DNA of 64,000 nucleotides, taken from Epiperipatus broadwayi (taxonomy: Eukaryota > Onychophora > Udeonychophora > Euonychophora > Peripatidae). Position numbers and translations under genes: made by a program. The number at the start of each line of letters is the position of its first letter. Within the stretch, counting starts at the first letter, position 1. Positions 56,465-64,000 of this stretch are shown here, one piece after another. The stretch spans positions 1,310,469-1,374,468 of the forward strand of contig JAQFVV010000253.1 of the NCBI GenBank assembly GCA_028023455.1, given 5' to 3'. The notes below the pieces were generated by a model that was given only the letters and a program-made list of their open reading frames with translations, was not told where the DNA came from and did not search any database.

Positions 56465-59400
56465 TAACAGTATTGTTATTTGTAAAATAGTGTCATCTAT
56501 AGAAATTTATTTGAATTAACATTTGAATTTAGAAATATACATTTCAAATTTTTGTACTCAAGAATATCCTATAGCAGTAGTAGCAATAAAAATTAAAAAA
56601 AAACTGTCTTATGGATTATGGTTATTTATTATCATTAATTAGAACTTTGTTAATATACAGTACCTTTTTTCTAATGTTGTAATAATTTAAAATATTATCT
56701 TGAAATTAATTAAAATAAATATATTACTATAAGTCAAAAAAATATTACCATACCGATGTCCAAGATGATCTAGTAAGGTTGATCAATATAATAACCAGTA
56801 TTATAACTCGGTTATGACCGTGAAGTAGTCCTAGTAATTAATAAAATAACCAGGTTACAGGCAGGGTTTTTCCACTTTCATTTCTTGGTTTGTGTTAAGT
56901 GCATGTTTAAACAAATACTAAGTGTATGGTTAGCGGCGCCACTAGATTATCTGAATCAGACACGGTTATATCTAATAACCTTTTACATGTACCGTTTGAA
57001 CCCTTTTGGTCTTTATTTCTAATAAAAATGGGTTTTGCTTTTGAGCCATATCCTATCCACTAATATTTAGGTAAAAGTAAACTCTTTAAACCAAAGTGGG
57101 TTCATTGAACAAATCATTTCTCAGATCTTAACATAACAAAGTGTTTCAATATTTTTATAAGTTCACTAGCTCAGATATATATAACTAATTTAGGATGGCA
57201 ATCACTCATCCTTGCATGAATAGATGATGGGATGTGGTTATAATAATACTAAGAAATCACTAAATATTATAAAATCAATATTTATTTATGGCCTTTAAAC
57301 AGTTAAACAGCTCATTAATTAAAACATTGATGACGATGATGATGATGATAACGATAATGACAGGGTTTCAATTACAGCTCAGGACTAAGCCTAAACATAA
57401 AACTAATTTTTATAAAGAATTCCTAATTATTGCTAATTTTAGCATATTTACTATATCTTAAATAACTAATATTCAACCATTGATGATGATGAATAATCAC
57501 ACTAACAAAGACTACACTAATGAAATATATCCCTCTTTAATAAAAAACTAATATTTATTACTACATTTCTAACATATACATAAAAATTTCTAGATAATAT
57601 GAAAACTGACATGAATAATAATAATAATAATTGGTTATATAATAATCCTCAGATTAATTTTAAGTTCTTCCCCTTTCCTTCAAATGATTTGTATTAAGTT
57701 GGACATCACATTGACCTGATTTTCCTCCATGAGAAAAGTATTTAAAAAAATATTATCTGCTCTTGGCACTACTTTAAAATCCAACATGTAAATAGAATGT
57801 AAAAAAATTAGTAAAATTGAAGAGGTTTTAGAAAGGTTTTAATTATTTTTCCCCTCCTTCCAAGCGCTGAAATCTATACTGAACTTGAAACAAAATAATC
57901 TAATATTCTAATACTACTCATTATTTCATTCACCCCAATTATAACATATAAAAATATTATATGTTGTGTGTTTTATCCCATAATAACAAAATATTATTAA
58001 AAACCAAAATAATAATAATATATCAGTTAAAACAAAATCATAACACTATAAAAAAAATTGTTTTACACATTAATATTGTAAAATTAATAAACAAATAATT
58101 TTCTACATTCAAGGTCATTTATGAAGCTCAAAGTTATTTTTAGTAAGACTTCTTGTTTTAATTGATCTGAATAGTCTTTAAAAGTTCTTTAAATAAAATA
58201 TACCACTTTATTGCTAAAATGTTTATTAAGACTGATATCATAAAGAAAATAGATATAAAAGTCTATTACCGTCTTTTGTTTGTGGAATTTCCAAGGGTTC
58301 AAACTTGTCTATATTTCTGCAGCTACTATTTCTGTTTTATGTAAAAATCTCTTTCTTGAGGTGTTAACTATTTATGATGTTCTATTGAGGTTATTTGCTT
58401 TAGTGAATTTGGAAATCATTATATTAAATTTTTTTCTTCCTGTCAGCATGTTGTACAGAGTTGTTTTACTTTATAAATTTTCTTGAGTTTAAAATCAGTT
58501 GTTGTAAATTAATTGGCTTGTGTTAATATTTATCAATAGATTAATTCATCTTCTTTGAATGGTGAATTTTCTTCCTTCTAAAAATCTTATTTTCTGGTAG
58601 TTGAAAGGTGTAGAATATTATTTTAGAATCTTTTTTTCTATGTGATGTACTTCCCAGATGTAAATTACTATAATTTTTCTAGAATTTATTATATTTTGAT
58701 TAATTGGTAGTTTAATAATCTAATCATAAAAATAATCTTAATAATAATTCAAGAGTTTTATATCAATTTTTAACTACAATCAAGATAGATCTTTATTTTT
58801 GGAAATTTGTTTTAATTAGATCTCTAATTTATTTTCAGCTATATTATTTTTAACTAAAATTTAATCCTTTTTAATTTTGTTTAAAAAAATACTCAATCCT
58901 TATTTCTTTCTTTTTTTTTTTTTCTTTCTTTTTAATCAGTAATTAAATCTTTACTTCCTTCTTTAGATCTTGAGATAAGAAATTAAGTTGCATTATAAGT
59001 TAAAGTAAATATTTAAAAAAAATTGTAAAATGATATCTGTTAAAAGATTTTTTTTAAAAAAATTGTAAAAAAAATAATTTGACAATTTAATACTTTTTTT
59101 TTAATATTTAGGAAATGTAAATTTTTGTATGTAATAATCCTTCATTCTTTAAATATTTAAATATTAAATAATATGTTGATTAGTAATTATAAATTATTTA
59201 ATTAAGTCTGTACTTTTAAATCATTATAATTAAAGAAAAGAAAATAAAAGTATAGAATAAAATATTAGATTGATCAGCTAGTTAGTTTTAAGAAAGTTAA
59301 AATGTTGAATATTTGAAATATAAAAAATTAAATAATTTTACATTGCTATATGTATGATTATATTGTTTTTAAAGAAAAATTAAATATTAAATAGTTTAAA

Positions 59401-59680
59401 TGTGTGTATTACCTTTCTATCACAAAAAATAAAGCATGTAATTGTTGATTTTTTTGTTTAAAGTTTTAGAACTGCTTAGGGTTTGAACTTGGATGCCCTA
59501 CACTTCATTTATGTTTATAAAAATGTGATGATGATTTTGGTTTTTTTTACATGCACATTACTATAAATTTAGCTAGTGACTAAATTGTAATGGCACAATA
59601 TAGATAAAAGGTGACAATATAAAACATTTTAAATATTCTCTTATTTTTCTCCTTCACTTTTTTTGCATATATTCATATAA
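56465..59680. other. NIT2 intron, AT-rich, no exon seen
   Basis: (GAT)n-like microsatellite near 57328-57360 and (AAT)n near 57615. ORF 58280-58486 is low-complexity Leu/Phe-rich. A possible SINE B-box (AAGTTCAAACCCT on the minus strand near 59480-59492) stands alone. Confidence 0.5.
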
Positions 59681-59682
59681 TC

Positions 59683-60035
59683 ATATATATTATTTATAAT
59701 ACTTCACTCATATACACTTTAATGCAATTAATTTTCTTAAAAACTTCTTTATTTTCTTATAGTTTCGACTGTCCAGCAGTCTTCTTCAGAGCTCCATCTT
59801 CCTTACAGTTGTTTTAACTTTAATTAAAATGACCATCATTTTTGTTTTAACTTTAATTAAAATGACCGTCATTTTAATTAAATGATGGTCATTTTAATTA
59901 AAGTTAAAACAACTGTAAGGAAGATGGAGCTCTGAAAAGACTGCTGGACAGTCGAAACTGTAAGAAAATAAAGAAGTTTTTAAGAAAATTAATTGCATTA
60001 AAGTGTATATGAGTGAAGTATTATAAATAATATAT
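59683..60035. repeat. Near-perfect 350-bp palindrome with decayed hammerhead-like motif in both arms
   Basis: The left arm (59683-59860) and right arm (59880-60035) are inverse copies, including TTTCGACTGTCCAGCAGTCTT and GGAGCTC. The motif reads CTGAAGA...GTCGAAAC (minus strand) in the left arm and CTGAAAA...GTCGAAAC (plus strand) in the right, so both have lost the CUGAUGA box. Confidence 0.82.
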
Positions 60036-60390
60036 ACATTTTAAATATATGAAATATATGTTAAATATTTTAAATATATGAATTTAAATTAAAATGCATT
60101 TCCTTTTTTTTATTACTAAAAAAAATCATTAATCAATCTACAAATATAAAAAAAAAAAATCGATGCAAATATTTTTTATTTTAAATAAATAATGAAAGAT
60201 TATCAAAATCCCAAATCATTTATTAATTTACAAATAATGACACTAATAGAGCATTAACAAGATAAAAGATGACAATTTTTTCAATTTTAAAAAATAATTT
60301 AGAAAATCAAATTAATTTTAAATATCAGGAAAAAATTAATGATAACCATTTTTAAAAAAAGGAAATCTACATATTAACAGTAGATAAATA

Positions 60391-60541
60391 TATTGCTTAT
60401 AACACTTCTTTCATATACACTTCAATGCAAACAAATTTTCTTAAAAACTTTTTTATTTTCCTTACAGTTTCGACTGTCCAGCAGTCTTCATCAGAGTTCT
60501 TGCATTGAAGTGTATATGAAAGAAGTGTTATATGCAATATA
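60391..60541. repeat. Palindromic element with intact hammerhead-like motif
   Basis: Arms of about 30 bp (ACACTTCTTTCATATACACT at the left) are exact inverses of the right end (AGTGTATATGAAAGAAGTGT). The interior holds GTTTCGACTGTCC and GGACAGTC-type stem sequence shared with the 59.7-60.0 kb palindrome. Confidence 0.82.
60467..60494 (-). ncRNA. Hammerhead-like core, family 2
   Basis: Minus strand: CUGAUGA, one extra A, stem II GACUG-CUGGA-CAGUC (five perfect pairs), GAAAC. The terminal inverted repeats could form stem I, and GAAAC...GUUU could close stem III with GUU as the cleavage triplet. The extra A between core and stem II and the six unpaired bases before CUGAUGA weaken the case for activity. 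Confidence 0.4.
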
Positions 60542-60891
60542 TATGATTATATGAAGATATGCAAAGAAAGTGAAAGAGAAGAATAAGAGAACAGTAGATA
60601 AAAATGAAAAACTGACTTAAAATAATTACTGTAGAGCAAACATTCCTCAAGCAGCCTTTCATTGAAAAAGATGTCAGAAATATGAATAAAAAGATTTAAA
60701 AATTACAAAATATAAATAGTAACTAATTTTTGGATTAGCATTTTTATAAATTCTTATTATTTATTAATAAACTTCTAATGATTAGTGTTCATTAAAATTT
60801 ATTATATGGTAAATATAAAATTATATGGCAAATATTACTAGTCAACTACCAACATCACATGACCACCATTTCTTATGCTTGCACATAACTG

Positions 60892-61029
60892 TTATTAACA
60901 CATGCAAAACTCTCCATATAGTAGTGCCAGCCAAAGTAATCAATGGATGCCAGAAGGCTTGTGAATATTGATTACTTTGGCTAGCACTGAGTGGCACTAC
61001 TGTACGGAGAGTTTTGCTTGTGTTAATAA
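60892..61029. repeat. Palindromic MITE, 'AGTAGTGCCA' family, in NIT2 intron
   Basis: TTATTAACACATGCAAAACTC at 60892 returns inverted at the right (GAGTTTTGCTTGTGTTAATAA). The interior AAAGTAATCAATGGATGCCA is shared with 30.4 and 48.6 kb. It is 108 bp downstream (in minus-strand sense) of a NIT2 exon donor. Confidence 0.82.
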
Positions 61030-61137
61030 ACTACCACTGACTAAAATCGAAGGTTATCTTCAAGAAGAGAATGTAATGTGCCTTTTGTAATTTAAATAAA
61101 TTTCAAGAATGATGGACAAAATATAAAATATACTTAC

Positions 61138-61231
61138 CAGTTTCAAAAGTCGTTAGTTGATTTCCAGGTGAAAGAATTTTAGATTCTTGGAACGTAATTT
61201 TACCAGGAATATCAATATCAAATAAATGAAC
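61138..61231 (-). CDS. NIT2: NIT2 exon with [18 protein letters not shown]
   Basis: A 94-bp exon (acceptor GGATTAG, donor GTAAGT) with phase 0 start and phase 1 end. It encodes [18 protein letters not shown], then [13 protein letters not shown] plus one base. Nearly identical to vertebrate NIT2 ([18 protein letters not shown]). Together with the preceding exon it forms the loop around the catalytic Lys. Only 69 bp separate it from the exon at 61301. Confidence 0.95.
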
Positions 61232-61300
61232 CTAATCCAAAACATAAGAAATAAACTTTTGAATAAAGTTGGCCATATGCAAGAAATAATCAACACTTAC

Positions 61301-61389
61301 TTTTCTATGTTTGGCCAGAAGTGCTCCTGAAGGCCCATATGCCGTGCATGTATTGTAATATTTGCCATTTGAAAGTTCTGGAATAGAAC
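61301..61389 (-). CDS. NIT2: NIT2 (omega-amidase) exon with catalytic Lys
   Basis: NIT2 removes the amide from alpha-ketoglutaramate and alpha-ketosuccinamate (cytosol and mitochondria). This 89-bp exon (acceptor TTTTTAG, donor GTAAGT) starts two bases into a Gly codon and ends in phase 0. It encodes [20 protein letters not shown], then GALLAKHRK, matching the vertebrate [20 protein letters not shown] and LLAKYRK segments. The final Lys is the catalytic Lys of the triad. The five exons here total 492 bp (164 codons of about 276). Missing are the N-terminal part, with the catalytic Glu (expected beyond 64,000), and the last C-terminal exon. Confidence 0.95.
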
Positions 61390-61394
61390 CTAAA

Positions 61395-62200
61395 AACGAT
61401 AAACAATTATACACATTCTAAAATACATATACTGTGTATAAATACAAACAAAAAATCAAAAGATTAATAATATTGCAATTAAAATGATCAAACAGTTTTT
61501 CTTCAGGAAATCACGTGATATTCATGTACCACAAGTGACAGAACAACTTTCGATCTAGAGAATCCATCATTCTACTACTATACTAGACTACATAGGAAAC
61601 TAAAACACTTTTAAAGAAGTTAATGCTAATTTAAAATAAAAATTGTTGAGATATACACAATTTTAAGTACAGAAATATTTAAAAATACAATTACAATCTT
61701 TATGAGACTATTCATATATATGGAAAGGCTTGCATAATTCAGTGTAGCAGAATAGTCAACTTTGGAGTCCAAGTCCCATAAATCCCGATCCCACTCCATC
61801 ACTTCCAATGCTCAACCTTCTTATAAACTTTTGAGCAATCAACTTTCAATTATCTTTAGGGAAACGATTAGAAAAATCATGCAGGAATTGTTTTTCATTA
61901 TTTTAAAACTTATTCTATTGCGTATTTAGAATCTATGCTATCAACAATATCATTTGACTTTACTCACATGCTTCCAAAAGCAGTATTCTTCACCATATTC
62001 CAGAGCCTTCTATTGTAAGTTTGAATAATTAATGGTCATTAGATGGTGTAGTGGTTTAATACCACTGTCTCTGGAACAATTTCTGGATTTGCCTTCTCCA
62101 GTGAGATCTAGGATTCAAAGCAGGAATAAATACAATTAGATATCTTTTAACTCTATCAAATTTTGCTTCTTTTCTTTGGCTATGTAATTCTATAAGTAAT
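61395..62200. other. NIT2 intron; possible weak SINE traces
   Basis: TGGTGTAGTGGTTTAATACC at about 62043 resembles an A box on the plus strand, without a clear B box. No exon ending in ...GG|GT, as needed upstream of 61389, was found. Confidence 0.45.
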
Positions 62201-62201
62201 G

Positions 62202-62361
62202 TTAATACGCTTCCCAAGAAAAGATTAAACTTTTATTTAACAAATAATTTGCTGAGCAGTGCTACGATTATGACCCCCCACCCAGGTCAAAAGCACTGCT
62301 CAGCGAATTACTTGTTAAATTGTCAAATAAAAATGTAATCTTTTCTTGGGAAGCGTATTAA
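62202..62361. mobile_element. piggyBac-type MITE with TTAA duplications
   Basis: TTAA (62202-62205 and 62358-62361) flanks a 152-bp unit with arms of about 65 bp that are near-perfect inverses (TACGCTTCCCAAGAAAAGAT...; TTTGCTGAGCAGTGCT / AGCACTGCTCAGCGAA) around a C-rich loop ACCCCCCACCC. TTAA is the piggyBac target duplication. The superfamily call rests on that and is tentative. Confidence 0.68.
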
Positions 62362-62504
62362 TCTTATTTATGGAGTTACACATCTTTCTTATATTATTCA
62401 TCTTAATAACCTATTCAAGCAAGATAGTTTGAGTTCAAAACCTTAATATTTTTTTTTAATTGCATGTTATTTGTTTGAATAATATAAAGTAGTAAATGGT
62501 GATT

Positions 62505-62600
62505 GTTAGATGCTCCAAATTGAATCTTAAGTGTACTGACAAAGACGTGAACCCAATACCAGTCTGGAAATGAGAATTTTACACCACTGTCCCATCTAAC
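62505..62600 (-). repeat. tRNA-derived SINE head
   Basis: The minus strand reads GACAGTGGTGTAAAATTCTC (A-box-like) and, at tRNA spacing, TTGGGTTCACGTCTT (B-box-like). No cloverleaf closure, so a SINE remnant rather than a tRNA gene. Confidence 0.45.
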
Positions 62601-63266
62601 ATCCACTGATTACTAGGGCTTACAGTAGTTAGATCTGTAATACAGTGAAATTAACTACTTTTATAATAAATGTTATACGGAAATAAGCTATTACGTAACC
62701 TTGGTATTTATATAAGTCTATAATTAGAGCAGAAAAAAAAATCTCATATATTTCAGAAGGTTTTAATATAAACATTTTTGAAAGTAAATTTTGAATGGTG
62801 ATGTAAACAAATAAAAATATTTAAAAAAAATTAAAGAAATACTTTTATTCACATAAACATACTAAAAGGTAACAAATTTTCTTCAGTTTTCACAAATAAA
62901 AGTGAGCCGATCATGTTTAGAATTCCCAAGTCAGATTCCCAAAGAATAACTTATATAATCTTAAAACTAATGTCCACTACCTCATATCAATGCCAATCTA
63001 TTTATCAAATAATCTGACAAATGCATTAGCACTGATACAAGAAAGAGAATATTAATTGCAATAAAGTTTATTTAGCCCACAACGGATGCAAGCTGCTTCA
63101 TAACATAAATTCTGCAAGCAATATAATAATACTGCTCATTAGAAAAGTATTATTTTATGATGTAATTACAGTTCCAAATGTGCATTTAAAAGAAATAAAA
63201 CAAATAAAAATTATTACCCTGAGTCTTCTGCATTATTGTCACTACCATTACTAGTAGCTAATGCAC

Positions 63267-63500
63267 CTAAAATACATTAGAAGCCTTTCCTCTAAATGTG
63301 GATTCGTAAGCAATTTTGCTAATGCTTTTAAAAAATTCAAGAATTTGAATTTTCTTTGACTGCTTAAAATTTTTATATAAATTGAATGAAGTAACAGTTG
63401 AAATATTTGACAATTGAAAGAAAAATGCCATTGGCGAAGGTCTTGTCAAATTATAATCTGCAATCATCTCAGGCTTTCCATTGCTAGAATATATATATGA
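63267..63500 (-). pseudogene. piggyBac transposase fragment
   Basis: Minus-strand frame (open from before 63480) reads SNGKPEMIADYNLTRPSPMA, then FFFQLSNISTVTSFNLYKN and a decayed C-terminus. piggyBac transposases have KPExIxDYN(x)TKGGVDxxD followed about 20 residues later by RWPxxxFFxxLDISxxNAYxxY. Here YNLT is fused directly to RPSPMAFFFQLSNIS, so the GGVD block with a catalytic Asp is deleted. Inactive remnant in the NIT2 upstream intron. Confidence 0.72.
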
Positions 63501-64000
63501 AAACTTTATGTATAATATTGAATTTCTTTATGTAGTAATACCACATAAATAAAGCATTTACAGGCCTGGTAATTGAGTTCACTTGAAAGCATTCTTTTAA
63601 AAAATTACAACAATCAGGTAGTATAATAAAATAAATTTGATTTTTATTATTCCACGAATTATTTACAAAAAATATAATATTCATATAAAAAAAGAAATAA
63701 CCATAGATCGCAAAAACTGAGAAACGAAATTACTTACGTCTAGAACACATATATATATTGAAAGAATATTAAATGGAGAATAAAGAACTAAGACGTGCAT
63801 TTTAAATACTAAAATATTTCATTAATAATAGTATTTAATTAAATATTTTAACAGCTTAAATAAGTGATGAATCATTTTTAATAAATAGAAATTCCATTTC
63901 TAAAATCTAGTTAAAAGTTGAAGTCACAATTTGGCCAATGCAACAACAAATAAAATTTGTTGTACAGGCTAAAATGAATTGTCTAAGGTACTTTTTAAAT
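63501..64000. other. NIT2 upstream intron, AT-rich
   Basis: No exon recognised up to the window end. Confidence 0.5.

Overview
This is a window of AT-rich animal nuclear DNA. Introns, non-LTR, LTR and Penelope-type retroelements, hAT and piggyBac remnants and a dense set of palindromic short elements dominate it. There is no bacterial-style gene organisation. The repeat mix suggests an invertebrate, probably a lophotrochozoan such as a cephalopod mollusc, but that is an inference. The only host gene I can identify with confidence is the omega-amidase NIT2, on the minus strand at the right side (47.8-61.4 kb). Five internal exons join in phase across consensus splice sites and carry the nitrilase catalytic Lys and Cys. 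The first exons should lie beyond 64,000. I could not find the terminal exon.

Layout. 1-1 kb: relic of a ZBED5-like hAT transposase. 2.2-10.3 kb: a decayed Ty3/gypsy element on the minus strand with both LTRs, whose integrase is split by an RTE-type LINE that carries an inverted copy of its own 3' end. 10.3-19.5 kb: short elements, one weak candidate first exon (11.86 kb), and a LINE interrupted by a foldback element. 19.5-20.95 kb: a 5'-truncated Penelope-like element (YVDD reverse transcriptase plus GIY-YIG) with an inverted copy of its tail at its 5' side and a 12-bp palindromic target duplication. 21.8-29.9 kb: two copies of an unknown repeat, RTE debris, a 5'-truncated L1/Tx1-like LINE and copies of a LINE family called A here. 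30-40 kb: mostly non-coding, with palindromic elements, a 14-copy 91-bp array inside one palindrome, and a hAT MITE. 40.5-47.2 kb: a LINE-A copy split by a complete hAT element with intact 8-bp target duplications. 47.8-64 kb: NIT2 exons, with introns filled with LINE-A copies, MITEs, palindromes and a piggyBac relic.

The most interesting signal is a short interspersed family with at least five copies (10.27, 10.80, 16.1, 23.45/25.3 and 53.64 kb). Each carries, in fixed order, a conserved 5' block, a hammerhead-ribozyme-like catalytic core (CUGAUGA, stem II hairpin, GAAA), a putative stem III and, in four copies, a tRNA-like body with a B-box-like motif. Stem II shows a compensatory change (a G-C base pair in one copy, A-U in another). 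One copy is cut in two inside the ribozyme by the L1/Tx1-like LINE, with a 10-bp duplication of ribozyme sequence. A second, unrelated palindromic family near 60 kb also carries a hammerhead-like core. All calls come from reading the sequence by eye; no alignments or database searches were run.
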